Origin: Marvinbryantia sp964455335
GTDB lineage: Bacteria; Bacillota; Clostridia; Lachnospirales; Lachnospiraceae
Assembly: GCA_964455335.1 (NCBI GenBank)
Contig: CAYVVW010000003.1
Location: forward strand, 1 to 32,300
DNA: 32,300 nt
Direction: 5' to 3'
In this document: positions 1 through 8,382 of the stretch, piece by piece
Numbering within the stretch: the first letter of the stretch is position 1
Layout: the number at the start of each line of letters is the position of its first letter
Made by a program: the position numbers and the translations under genes
Notes under the pieces: model-generated
Told to the model about the DNA's origin: nothing
Seen by the model: only the letters and a program-made list of their open reading frames with translations
The model's database searches: none

Positions 1-842
1 TCGACAAAGTCTTTGACGAGCACACCAGCGATATGTTCTTTGCCGTGGACACGGAGTCCGTATTCCAAGGCAAGGTGGGGCTGTGGCAGGGCCGCCAGTC
101 TACTGTCGGCGCATCGATTGATGCCGTGGACGGCATTATGGTCTATGGCGCGCGCCAGCCCATCAACGACATTTATGGCGGCGAGGAACAGCAGAACAAA
201 GAGCCAAACATGATGTTCCAGTATACCAGATGGCAGGCTCCCGTCGTGCTTACGAAGAATCTCACAGAGGACGAAGTGATTGCGTTTTTGGAATTTGTAG
301 ACTTCCTTTACACAGACGAGGGCAAGATCATGTCGAACCTCGGCCTGACAGGGGAACAGAATGCCAAAGATCCCGCCGAACTCTATGACCGTCTCGGCAT
401 CGCAGACGGCTGCTTTACTACACGCGAAGAGAACGGCAAAACCATATACGTCCCCAAGGTCAGCACCGAAACTTACGACTGGAATTCCATCAGCCTGTGC
501 CGCTTCTCCCTGCGCTGCTCCATCGAGGATCAGATCGACATGGGACGCGACAAGATTCTCCAAGAGGCCATCAGCAACTGGGACTACTACCTCAATACGG
601 CCTCTCTGCCGGAGTCGGTCGTGGGCGCTGTCAGCATCGAGCAGAACCAGGAGATCACAAAGATCAACGCCTCCCTCAACAACTACCTTCAGCGGACAGT
701 GCCCGCACTGATCAAAGGCGAGGGCTATGACATCTGGGACGATGCCGGCTGGGAGCAGTTTGTCAATTCTGTCCAGAAATACCGCAGCGAAGAGATCACC
801 CAGATCTATCAAGACACCTACGATATGGTCAAGGGCGTGTAA
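1..842 (+). CDS. Sugar ABC transporter extracellular binding protein, C-terminal part (gene runs in from the left)
   Basis: This is the last 280 or so residues of an extracellular solute-binding protein; the reading frame is open from base 3 and ends at TAA 840-842. The sequence reads like the C-terminal lobe of LplA-type family 1 binding proteins, which capture oligosaccharides outside the cell and hand them to a membrane permease pair. Landmarks are MVYGARQPIND, MFQYTRW and LEFVDFLYTDEGKIMSNLG, the last a helix often seen as 'FLDFLYSDEG' in this group. The signal peptide and lipobox lie outside the window. Two CUT1 permease genes follow directly, which supports the call. A perfect hairpin in the 71-nt gap after the stop may help keep this message more abundant than the permease part. 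The ligand cannot be read from the sequence; the neighbouring glycosidases suggest a plant-derived oligosaccharide. Confidence 0.85.
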   Translation, partial: DKVFDEHTSDMFFAVDTESVFQGKVGLWQGRQSTVGASIDAVDGIMVYGARQPINDIYGGEEQQNKEPNMMFQYTRWQAPVVLTKNLTEDEVIAFLEFVDFLYTDEGKIMSNLGLTGEQNAKDPAELYDRLGIADGCFTTREENGKTIYVPKVSTETYDWNSISLCRFSLRCSIEDQIDMGRDKILQEAISNWDYYLNTASLPESVVGAVSIEQNQEITKINASLNNYLQRTVPALIKGEGYDIWDDAGWEQFVNSVQKYRSEEITQIYQDTYDMVKGV

Positions 843-860
843 GGTCATCCGAGCCTTGTA

Positions 861-887
861 CCCGGATCCGGTTCTTCCGGATCCGGG
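861..887 (+). other. Perfect intercistronic hairpin between binding-protein and permease genes
   Basis: CCCGGATCCGG at 861-871 is the exact reverse complement of CCGGATCCGGG at 877-887, with a five-base TTCTT loop. No T-run follows, so it is unlikely to be a simple intrinsic terminator. In sugar ABC operons such hairpins commonly protect the upstream mRNA from 3' exonucleases or attenuate the permease genes; that role is inferred here. Confidence 0.75.
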
Positions 888-913
888 AAATCGGATCAAC
901 AGGAGGTCGCTTT

Positions 914-1876
914 ATGGGCAATACTGTTAGGACAGCCCCGTCGCGGGCAAAAAAATCAAAACCCTCAGTCACTTGGGCGCAGGATTTCAAAAAGAACTGG
1001 GTGCTCTACCTGCTGTTCCTTCCCGTGCTGGTGTGGCTCATCTTGTTTCACTACGCCCCTATGCCGGGATTGTTCATGGCCTTTCAAGATTACAGCATCA
1101 AAAAAGGGCTTTTCGGGAGCAAATTCGTAGGGTTGCAGAATTTCATCGATCTGTTTACGGGAACCGGCTTCGGCCTTGCTTTTCGCAACACTGCCGCCAT
1201 GGCGGTATTGAGCCTGACCTTGGGATTTTTCCCCACGATCCTCTTTGCCATCTGCCTCACCACTTTTCCCCACAGGAGGCTTCGGCGGTGCTTTCAGCTG
1301 GCAAGCTACCTTCCCAACTTTATTTCCGCCGTCATCATGTGTTCTCTGGCGGCTGAATTTCTCAACACGGACGGCGCCATCACCCGCGTGTTGTCCTTCT
1401 TTGGCGCCGAAGAGCAAAACTGGCTTGCGAACCCGAATATCCCTGTTTTCTGGATCATTTATACGCTCATTGGCGTCTGGCAGGGGATAGGCTGGGGCTC
1501 TATCATCTATGTATCGGCTATCAACAATGTGTCCGGAGAACTCCAAGAAGCAGCCGCCATCGATGGCGCGAACCGCTTCAAACGCATCCTTTATGTGATC
1601 CTGCCCGGCATACTGCCCATGATCATTATGCTCTGGACGTTGCAGATCGGCATGGTATTCAAGATGGTGGGCACAAATATACTCCTTCTTTATATGCCAA
1701 AAACCTATGATGTGGCGGACGTGCTGTCCACCTACACATACCGCATGGCCTTCGGAACGACTTCCAACTATGGCCTTTCGACAGCTTCCGGCCTTTTCCA
1801 GAGCATCCTTGGCACCATCCTCCTAGTGGTGTCCAATAAGCTCAGCCGCAGAGCCGCAGGCGCATCACTGTTTTAA
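914..1876 (+). CDS. Carbohydrate ABC transporter permease, LplB type
   Basis: A 320-residue integral membrane permease of the binding-protein-dependent (MalF-like, CUT1) family. About six hydrophobic segments are visible, the first at residues 32-52 (NWVLYLLFLPVLVWLILF) after a charged N-terminus. The EAA loop, which contacts the ATPase, is seen as EAAAIDGANRFKRILYVILP near residue 213. AGGAGG at 901-906 sits seven bases before ATG 914 and fixes the start. It forms the membrane channel together with the next gene. No ATPase gene is present in the locus, so the pair probably borrows a shared MsmX-type ATPase encoded elsewhere, as is usual for LplB/YtcP transporters. Sugar specificity is unknown. 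Confidence 0.92.
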   Translation: MGNTVRTAPSRAKKSKPSVTWAQDFKKNWVLYLLFLPVLVWLILFHYAPMPGLFMAFQDYSIKKGLFGSKFVGLQNFIDLFTGTGFGLAFRNTAAMAVLSLTLGFFPTILFAICLTTFPHRRLRRCFQLASYLPNFISAVIMCSLAAEFLNTDGAITRVLSFFGAEEQNWLANPNIPVFWIIYTLIGVWQGIGWGSIIYVSAINNVSGELQEAAAIDGANRFKRILYVILPGILPMIIMLWTLQIGMVFKMVGTNILLLYMPKTYDVADVLSTYTYRMAFGTTSNYGLSTASGLFQSILGTILLVVSNKLSRRAAGASLF

Positions 1877-1888
1877 GGAGGCAGCCGC

Positions 1889-2785
1889 ATGAAAAAAGAA
1901 AAGATCCGCTCCGGCATGGTGGAATCCACCTCTTTCGCTTCGCATGTTGTCAACGTCCTGTTGGGGCTTTTCCTCGCATTCGTTGCCTTTTGCTCCGTGG
2001 TTCCCATGTGGCACGTGGTCATGGCCGCCTTCTCAGACGGCAAATCGCTTTTCGCCCATGAGGGAATCGCGTTTCTGCCCGTGGGCAAGGCCACGCTGGA
2101 CGGTTTCAAGCTCGTTTTGAAAGACAGCGCCATCCTTCTCTCTTACGGGGTGACCATCTTGTATGTAGCGGCGACTGCCCTCGCAGGACTTGTACTCAAT
2201 GTCTTGGGCGGATATGTGCTCAGTCAGCGCAGCAAACTCAGGGGCGTCCTCATCGCGCTTATGGTATTTTCCGTCATGTTCAGCGGCGGCCTGATACCCA
2301 GCTACATGGTAAACATGAAATTGGGGTTGGTGGGCAACCCCCTGGGCGTGATACTTCCGGCCTGCACCAATGCCATGTTTGTCATCATGATGATGAACGC
2401 TTTTCTCCAAGTGCCCGCCGCCACTGTGGAGGCGGCTCGGATCGACGGGGCCAGCCACCTGCAAGTCATGTTCTTGGTGATGCTTCCGCAAGCGCGCGGC
2501 ATGGCCCTCGTGACAATGGTCAATACCGCCATCAGCGCCTGGAATGACTGGTTCTCCGCATCCATTTACCTTGCCCGCCAGCGCAGCCTCTGGCCGCTGC
2601 AGCTGGTAATCAAGGACCTGGTAGCCCGCAATCAGGATTTCCTGAATATGCCCAACCCCGACTATACCAGATACCTGATTCAGTATGTGGCAATCGTCAT
2701 CGCGACCGTTCCCATATTCCTCCTGCTGCCGTTCTTCATCCGAAAATTGGAGAATAACATGGTTGCAGGCGCGGTAAAGGGCTAA
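1889..2785 (+). CDS. Carbohydrate ABC transporter permease, YtcP/LplC type
   Basis: A 298-residue MalG-like permease, partner of the preceding LplB-type protein. It has about six membrane segments and the EAA loop EAARIDGASHLQVMFLVMLP near residues 184-203. The C-terminus ends RKLENNMVAGAVKG, and the 'G.V.GAVKG' ending is typical of YtcP-type permeases. The gene starts 12 bases after the previous stop, and AAGGAGG (1875-1881) overlaps that stop, so the two are translated from one message. A 7-bp inverted repeat (TTGCAGG 2763-2769 with CCTGCAA 2786-2792) straddles the stop codon but has no T-run. Its role is to complete the import pore for an oligosaccharide delivered by the first gene. Confidence 0.92.
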   Translation: MKKEKIRSGMVESTSFASHVVNVLLGLFLAFVAFCSVVPMWHVVMAAFSDGKSLFAHEGIAFLPVGKATLDGFKLVLKDSAILLSYGVTILYVAATALAGLVLNVLGGYVLSQRSKLRGVLIALMVFSVMFSGGLIPSYMVNMKLGLVGNPLGVILPACTNAMFVIMMMNAFLQVPAATVEAARIDGASHLQVMFLVMLPQARGMALVTMVNTAISAWNDWFSASIYLARQRSLWPLQLVIKDLVARNQDFLNMPNPDYTRYLIQYVAIVIATVPIFLLLPFFIRKLENNMVAGAVKG

Positions 2786-2857
2786 CCTGCAATGACAATT
2801 AGAAAAAAATGGAACTAAAAATGGAACTATGAAGAAAATCAAAATGGAGGTATGAAA

Positions 2858-4024
2858 ATGAAACGTTTTTTGACGATCCTGCTTGCACTGACCACGGCTC
2901 TTGGCATCGCCGGATGCGGCAAAGATGAGGGCGGCGAGACCGCTGCGCTCACGGAAAGCGCATCTTCTGGCAGCCAGGAATCCGCCGCGCCCGAATCAGA
3001 AGAACAACCGAGCGAAGTGAAAATCACCGACGGCCGATTTTATCTGGACATCAATAACGGCATGGATTGCTACGTACACTTTTATGAGGACGGCACCTAT
3101 TATGCCAAGTACTTTGACGGCAGCATGATGGAGGCTGGCACTTGGGAACTGGCAGACAAGGAATTGGACTATATGACACCCGGCCCCGATAATGACGTGA
3201 CGCAGGAAGCAGACAACGGCACCGCCACTGCCAAGCAAGTCGTGATCTTCACGCCCTATACGACTGGCATCCCTGTGGAAGTGGCCTATGACGGGGATGC
3301 CCTCTGCGATATGTCTCTGGGCGGCATGGCCAACCACAGAACCCTCACCCACGAGCCGGACTATGCCTACAACCCCGATGTGGACGAAACCGCTATCCAG
3401 CTCTTCGTCTTTTATGCCAACAATGACATCGGTGCAAACATGATTCTCAACCACAACAAAACATTTGAGGATCTGACGGGAGATGCCTACAACGACGGCA
3501 CTTGGGAGATGGCCGGGGCAGGCGTCTACGACATGACCTACTCCGATGGCTCTTCCGCCACCCTCACCGTAGCTGAAGATGGCAAGAGCGCGGTTCTAAA
3601 GAAAGACGGCAAGGAAACCGAACTGCGTGATGACTACCGCGAGCCGAGCGAGGAGCTTGCCCTGTTTATGAGCCTTCGCGCCGAAGATGTCAGCGTTCCC
3701 GAACTCCCCATGGGCGTCAATGTCCGCCTCGACGGTTACAGCGACGGCACATGCCAAGTCATCATTGAAGTCACCCAGATGAGCGCAGAACTTGTGGCAG
3801 ACACCGGCACATACGAGGTGAGCGAGGCCGCCAAACCCACGTTCCATTTCGAGACCCTAGGCGACATAGAGGGCACTCCCGACTACGCCGCTGCCGGAGA
3901 GGACGGCTTGCCTTTCACCGTGCATCTGGCCGGAACCACAAATCCTGAGTTCAATGGCGACGTGTCTCCTATGACTTTGGATACCGATGTTACCGGTATC
4001 TATAACCCCAGCGTCACCGAATGA
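2858..4024 (+). CDS. Putative lipoprotein with repeated beta-rich domains, sugar-transport operon
   Basis: A secreted lipoprotein of about 388 residues. The N-terminus has two or three basic residues, a hydrophobic stretch and the lipobox IAGC, so it should be lipidated and held on the outer face of the membrane. GGAGG at 2846-2850 is one base from the ATG at 2852 but seven from the in-frame ATG at 2858, so 2858 is the better start. After an acidic Ser/Glu-rich linker, the body contains two similar segments, each with a 'DGTYYAK...GTWEL' or 'NKTFEDL...GTWEM' strand pattern, which looks like tandem lipocalin-like beta domains. I do not recognise a named family. It follows the permeases by 72 bases and precedes a strong terminator, so it is probably the last gene of the transport operon. 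An accessory glycan-binding or envelope role is a guess. Confidence 0.7.
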   Translation: MKRFLTILLALTTALGIAGCGKDEGGETAALTESASSGSQESAAPESEEQPSEVKITDGRFYLDINNGMDCYVHFYEDGTYYAKYFDGSMMEAGTWELADKELDYMTPGPDNDVTQEADNGTATAKQVVIFTPYTTGIPVEVAYDGDALCDMSLGGMANHRTLTHEPDYAYNPDVDETAIQLFVFYANNDIGANMILNHNKTFEDLTGDAYNDGTWEMAGAGVYDMTYSDGSSATLTVAEDGKSAVLKKDGKETELRDDYREPSEELALFMSLRAEDVSVPELPMGVNVRLDGYSDGTCQVIIEVTQMSAELVADTGTYEVSEAAKPTFHFETLGDIEGTPDYAAAGEDGLPFTVHLAGTTNPEFNGDVSPMTLDTDVTGIYNPSVTE

Positions 4025-4044
4025 TCCCGCGCCACGCAAAAGGC

Positions 4045-4079
4045 AGGGGCGCCGCCCACGGCGGTGCCCCTCTTTTTTT
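4045..4079 (+). terminator. Rho-independent terminator of the sugar-transport operon
   Basis: AGGGGCGCCGCC (4045-4056) pairs with GGCGGTGCCCCT (4060-4071) with one G-U pair and a CAC loop, and a run of seven T follows at 4073-4079. It lies 20 bases after the lipoprotein stop. On the minus strand only a short T-run would follow, so it acts mainly on the plus strand. Confidence 0.93.
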
Positions 4080-4089
4080 CTCTCTTTGA

Positions 4090-4132
4090 CGTAAACGACA
4101 AAAATATTTGCCGTTTACGATAGCCCTTCCGA
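4090..4132 (-). repeat. Dispersed stem-loop element, copy A
   Basis: This 43-nt segment matches 22169-22211 at 40 of 43 positions. In minus-strand RNA it folds as CGUAAACG, a G-U pair, then CAAA, loop UAUU, and the matching arm. It lies about 10 nt past the stop of the minus-strand GH3 gene, so it would be in that operon's 3' untranslated region. The outermost TATCG arm kept in copy B is lost on one side here. Confidence 0.75.
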
Positions 4133-4142
4133 GGAATGCGCG

Positions 4143-6548
4143 TCAAAAAACCCGCTCCTGCGCCCAAAAAACCCTGTTGCGGCCGTAAATGCGCGCACGC
4201 TTCGTAATCGTCAAGCTGTCGGCAAGGCGCACATCCTCGGAAGACGCGGCAATTTGAAGGGTGATTGCGCCTTTTTCCACAAGCCAATCGTTTCCAAAAA
4301 GGAACGCGCTCTGAGATGCGTGGAACGTAAAGGAAACGGTCCGGCTCTCTCCCGGCTCCAAATCCACGCGGGCAAAACCGGCAAGTTCTTTTACCGGCCT
4401 TATGCGGCTGGCGTGTTCATCTCGGATATAGAGCTGAACCACTTCTGTTCCAAAAACCTCTCCGACATTTTTAATATCCGCAAAAATCTCAACACTCCCG
4501 TCAGGCGCAATCTCTTTGGCGCTGAGACGAAGGCCGGAATACGCAAATGTGGTATAACTCATCCCAAAACCGAAGGGATAGCGCGGCGTATGGGGCATGT
4601 CCACATAATCTGAAAAACCGATGCTTGGCCCTTGGTGCCATTCCGAGCCGTTGACATGATGATACCATACCGGCAGCTGTCCCGCTCCACGAGCCACAGA
4701 CACGGGAAGCTTCCCCGAAGGGTTTACCTTTCCGGCCAACACATCCACGATAGCCTGCGCGCCGCACTCGGCGGGGCTCCAACATTCCAAAATGGCATCG
4801 AGATCCCTGTCCGCAATATCACTGGAAATGGGCCTCCCGTCTAAGTGTATCCCTACCATAGGCTTGCCAAGCTTCTTTGCCGCCTCAAGGAACGCCTCCT
4901 GCGCGGCGGGAAGGCCAATGTCCGTGGCATCCACTCCCTCGCCCATGGTGGCAATAGATCCGGTGCCGTTCTTTCCGCCTAACGTCAGGATCACAAGATC
5001 CGATTCCGCAGCGATTTTCAGGGCATCCTCAAAGCGGCTCTCATCCGCGCCAAAAACATAGTATCCGGATGCCCAAGAAACCTCCGTATCCGGCAGGCGC
5101 GCCCTCAATTCTTCCAGAAGATTGCGGCAGTACGGCTTAAGTCTTTTTAAAATGCCGTCAAACACTTCCGTTTCATCAAGCTGGACGCCCGTTCCGGGGA
5201 CGCGGAGCATCTGAATCTCCCTTGTCGAACCGCCGCCGCCCGTCCCTGCCATGGAATCTTTGGCTGCATGAACCGCCTCCACCATGCTCATTTGGGTATA
5301 TCCGCCGAAAAAAGATCTGGCGTTGTTCGCGTGAGGGCCGATCAGCGCTATCTTTTTGACATTGCCGAACAGAGGCAGGACGCCGTTGTTTTTTAAGAGG
5401 ACAATGGACTCCCGCGCCGAGCGCAGCGTGACATCCCGATCCGCCTCCTGACAATACTGCGCTTCCAACTCCTCCCCCTCTAATGCAAAGGGATGCTCAA
5501 AAAGGCCCATGCGGAATTTTGCCTCCAACACGCGAAGGCAGGCTTTATCCAAAACCGCCATGTCCGCCTCTCCCAAGGAAAACTTTTCCGCAAGATCCCC
5601 CGCATATGCCGAGGGCAGCGGCAATTCTACGTCGGTTCCGGCCTCCATGCACAGATATCCCGCATCGGCCAGCGTCTCGCCGACCATCTGGACTTTGTAC
5701 GTATTTTCAACGCCGCTGTAATCGGAAATGACAACGCCATCAAAGCCCATCTCGTTGCGCAGCACGTCCGTGAGGTAGTATTTCGACGCATGGATGGGCA
5801 GTCCGTTGACGGAACAGTAGCAAGGCATCACGCCCCGAAGGCCGGCTTCTCTGATCGCCGCTTCAAAAGGCTTGGCGAAAATTTCCCGCATCGTAGGCTC
5901 GCCGGCCTCCACATTCGCCCCATGAATGCCGCCTTGGGAATCGTGAAATCCCATATAGTGCTTTGCCGCAGACTCCGCACGCCGGCCAGAGACCGCATGC
6001 TTCTGGATTCCCCTCGCGTAAGCCACGCCCATTCTGGCGCAGAGCGTGGGATCCTCGCCGTAAGGCTCACTGTACCGTCCCATGCGGGGATCGCGGGCAA
6101 CATCCAGCACCGGGGCGAGTATCTGGGTAATTCCGCAGGAGAGTTCCTGACGGCTGACGATTTTTCCAATCTCCTCTTCCGTCTCTGGATGAAAAGACGC
6201 GCCGCGGCCTATGCCGGCGGGAAAGGAGATGCCGCCTTCCATCAGCGCCCCGCACAGCCCTTCCATGTGGAATACGGCGGGGATGTGGAAGCGGCTCGCG
6301 CCCATCACGATCTCCTGAAGTTTTCTCTGCCATGCGGCTGCCTCGGCGTGATTGTCTCGGTTGCGAAAATCCAGGGTGCTCACCTGCCCGATCCCGTTTT
6401 TAAAGAAAGGCCCCATGCGCGGCTCCATGCCTTTTATCGCTATGACGCCGGTACACTGGGCGAGTTTCTCCTCCACAGTCAGTTTTGCCATCAGATCCTC
6501 TGCGCGTTCTCTGGGGTTTCGCGCCGCATCTAAATATTTTTCCCTCAT
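4143..6548 (-). CDS. Glycoside hydrolase family 3 enzyme (beta-glucosidase/beta-xylosidase type)
   Basis: An 801-residue GH3 enzyme with the usual order. The catalytic barrel covers about residues 12-340, the second alpha/beta domain about 370-640, and a C-terminal fibronectin-III-like domain about 690-775. The nucleophile is D276 in VVISDYSG. Substrate-site landmarks are GRYSEPYGEDP (157-167) and AAKHYMGFHDS (194-204). The sequence PFGFGMSYTTF opens the C-terminal part. There is no signal peptide, so it should act on imported oligosaccharides in the cytoplasm, removing a terminal beta-linked sugar. GGAGG eight bases upstream and a 4-base ATGA overlap with the preceding GH43-CBM gene show translational coupling at the end of the operon. 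GH3 members of this branch include beta-xylosidases and beta-glucosidases, and the sequence alone does not separate them. Confidence 0.93.
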   Translation of the reverse strand: MREKYLDAARNPRERAEDLMAKLTVEEKLAQCTGVIAIKGMEPRMGPFFKNGIGQVSTLDFRNRDNHAEAAAWQRKLQEIVMGASRFHIPAVFHMEGLCGALMEGGISFPAGIGRGASFHPETEEEIGKIVSRQELSCGITQILAPVLDVARDPRMGRYSEPYGEDPTLCARMGVAYARGIQKHAVSGRRAESAAKHYMGFHDSQGGIHGANVEAGEPTMREIFAKPFEAAIREAGLRGVMPCYCSVNGLPIHASKYYLTDVLRNEMGFDGVVISDYSGVENTYKVQMVGETLADAGYLCMEAGTDVELPLPSAYAGDLAEKFSLGEADMAVLDKACLRVLEAKFRMGLFEHPFALEGEELEAQYCQEADRDVTLRSARESIVLLKNNGVLPLFGNVKKIALIGPHANNARSFFGGYTQMSMVEAVHAAKDSMAGTGGGGSTREIQMLRVPGTGVQLDETEVFDGILKRLKPYCRNLLEELRARLPDTEVSWASGYYVFGADESRFEDALKIAAESDLVILTLGGKNGTGSIATMGEGVDATDIGLPAAQEAFLEAAKKLGKPMVGIHLDGRPISSDIADRDLDAILECWSPAECGAQAIVDVLAGKVNPSGKLPVSVARGAGQLPVWYHHVNGSEWHQGPSIGFSDYVDMPHTPRYPFGFGMSYTTFAYSGLRLSAKEIAPDGSVEIFADIKNVGEVFGTEVVQLYIRDEHASRIRPVKELAGFARVDLEPGESRTVSFTFHASQSAFLFGNDWLVEKGAITLQIAASSEDVRLADSLTITKRARIYGRNRVFWAQERVF

Positions 6549-8362
6549 GCGTTTTCCTCCAAGCAGAATACATCGCCTTGCGTAATGCCGTTTTCATTGA
6601 AGGCATCCACGCGGACATAATACCGCTGCCCCTTGATAAGCGTCGACAGCTTCGCCTCGTTCGCGCTGTACACAAGCATGCTTAGGTAAAGTTTGTCGGG
6701 CGCAATGCCATAACGCACACAGCACCCTTGGGCACGCTCCATGGCCTCCCAGCTTACCAGGCCGTCCATAGGCCCAATGCGCCGTGCCTTCGCCCTGGCC
6801 TGTTGGGGAGGCTCCCCGCCTCCTACGCCAAAGACGCGGAGTCCCGCGACGCGAAGCGGCTGACCGTAGGGAAGCGCGCCACCTGTAAGGCGCACAAATC
6901 TGGCCTGCACGCCCTCGCGGTATTCGTAATACCCATTCACGCACTCCCTGGAGACCTGCTCTATCGTCGTCCACGTCTCCCCGTCGAGACTGACATCAAG
7001 CTTGTAGCTGGAAATCTGCGGCCGCGTTTCGATGTGCCTTGTATGTCGGGCATCGCCGAACGACTCGAACGGGAAATCCACATCGATTCCCTCGTCCGCC
7101 AGATTGACTTGAATCGCCCGTATGTCGGAGACTTTCTCCAAGTCTACCGCCAGCCACTCTCCCGGATTTGGGCTTCCGGCACTCCACCAGTCGCGGATAT
7201 TTTCGTTGACAGCGCTCTGCGGATCGTCGCCGGAAGAGGACGTGACAGGCTTGCGGTAAGATAAGAGCATCCACACAGGCCCTATGCTCCAAGGATCCAA
7301 ACGCCCTTCCGGCACATGCATCGGGTAATCGGCGAAAGCCTGATTGCAAAACAGCATGCCGTCTTTGTCAAACCCCGCCGGAAAAAGTCCCACCCTGCGC
7401 TCAAAGTCGTGATTGACGCTGATGCGCATCGTGGAAGCGTGCCACCAGTTGCCATGCCGATCTTCCATGGTGCTCCCATGCCCCGCTCCGGTGATAAACC
7501 CTCCGGGAACGGAGGAAAAGGGGTTGCTCGCCTGAAGGGCAAACGGCCCTAAGGGCGCGTCGCCCACATAGACCGCGTCGCAATACGTGTTGTATTGCGT
7601 TCCCGGCGTGGCATATTGGAGATAATAACGCCCGCCATGCTTTGTCATAAATGCCCCCTCGATGTAAGGCTTTCCGATGGCGTGGAACATCTTTTCCAGA
7701 TCGGCAAGGCCAAAGCCGGCCATGCGTTCCGCCATCTGCGGCGGGATCTTAAGATGCCCGCTTGACGCATCGTAAAAAGATGCCAGATGCTTGTAGACAG
7801 CGCTTGTCTCTTTCGTTTCCGCGACGCCGTTTTCCCCACACCGCTCATAGCCCAGCGCAGAATCATGCTCGAAAATGACGGGCATTCTCTCGCCCAAGGG
7901 CGTCATGGTATCCGGATCCAACTCCACTGCCCAGATGGGATCAGAATTGGTACAGCCCCAGTAGAAATAGATTCTGCCGTCATCATCGCAAAAAATATTC
8001 GGATCCCAGAAGTCAAAGGCGCAGCTGACTTCTTCAAACGGCTCATTTAAGGGATCTCTCGTGCGCAGTATGGGGCAATTCCTCCCCTTGCGGCTGGCGC
8101 AAAAATAAAGCCATTCCCCGATCTGCCGCGCATCCGGCGCATAGTCGTAAATGAGCAGTTCCGTGTCGGAATGAAACTGCCAGTTTACCATGTCCTGAGA
8201 CCACCAGAAACCCGCAGACATGGAGGCAAACAGGTAATATTTCCCCTTGAAAGCCACAATCGTGGGATCGGCTCCCTCCCGGTGGGCGGATGGGGCGCGC
8301 TCGCGCATGTGCTGGTAGCGGTATTCCAGATCCAAGGGATTGCAGAATGTCATTTTTTTCAC
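6545..8362 (-). CDS. Glycoside hydrolase family 43 with C-terminal discoidin-like (CBM32-type) module
   Basis: A 605-residue enzyme. The N-terminal five-bladed propeller carries the GH43 triad: D32 in GADPTIV (base), D120 in WDPNIF (pKa modulator) and E235 in EGAFMTK (acid). H295 in GAGHGS matches the metal-coordinating position. Residues of about 385-515 resemble an F5/8-type C (discoidin) carbohydrate-binding domain (VDLEKVSDIRAIQVNL, RFVRLTGGALPYGQ), and the last 85 or so look fibronectin-III-like. GH43 enzymes are mostly alpha-L-arabinofuranosidases, beta-xylosidases or galactosidases. No signal peptide is seen, so it should be cytoplasmic. The start is GTG at 8362, ten bases after GGAGG (8373-8377); the in-frame ATG at 8353 would be 19 bases away. 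It follows the GH2 gene by 20 bases and overlaps the next GH3 start by four. Confidence 0.9.
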   Translation of the reverse strand: MKKMTFCNPLDLEYRYQHMRERAPSAHREGADPTIVAFKGKYYLFASMSAGFWWSQDMVNWQFHSDTELLIYDYAPDARQIGEWLYFCASRKGRNCPILRTRDPLNEPFEEVSCAFDFWDPNIFCDDDGRIYFYWGCTNSDPIWAVELDPDTMTPLGERMPVIFEHDSALGYERCGENGVAETKETSAVYKHLASFYDASSGHLKIPPQMAERMAGFGLADLEKMFHAIGKPYIEGAFMTKHGGRYYLQYATPGTQYNTYCDAVYVGDAPLGPFALQASNPFSSVPGGFITGAGHGSTMEDRHGNWWHASTMRISVNHDFERRVGLFPAGFDKDGMLFCNQAFADYPMHVPEGRLDPWSIGPVWMLLSYRKPVTSSSGDDPQSAVNENIRDWWSAGSPNPGEWLAVDLEKVSDIRAIQVNLADEGIDVDFPFESFGDARHTRHIETRPQISSYKLDVSLDGETWTTIEQVSRECVNGYYEYREGVQARFVRLTGGALPYGQPLRVAGLRVFGVGGGEPPQQARAKARRIGPMDGLVSWEAMERAQGCCVRYGIAPDKLYLSMLVYSANEAKLSTLIKGQRYYVRVDAFNENGITQGDVFCLEENA

Positions 8363-8382
8363 CGCATTTGTTCCTCCGATTT

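Noticed and set aside
5493..6533. Long plus-strand open frame (346 codons) opposite the GH3 gene
   Set aside because: It lies entirely antisense to a clear GH3 enzyme, its translation has no family resemblance, and it has no ribosome site of its own. It is a by-product of codon bias.
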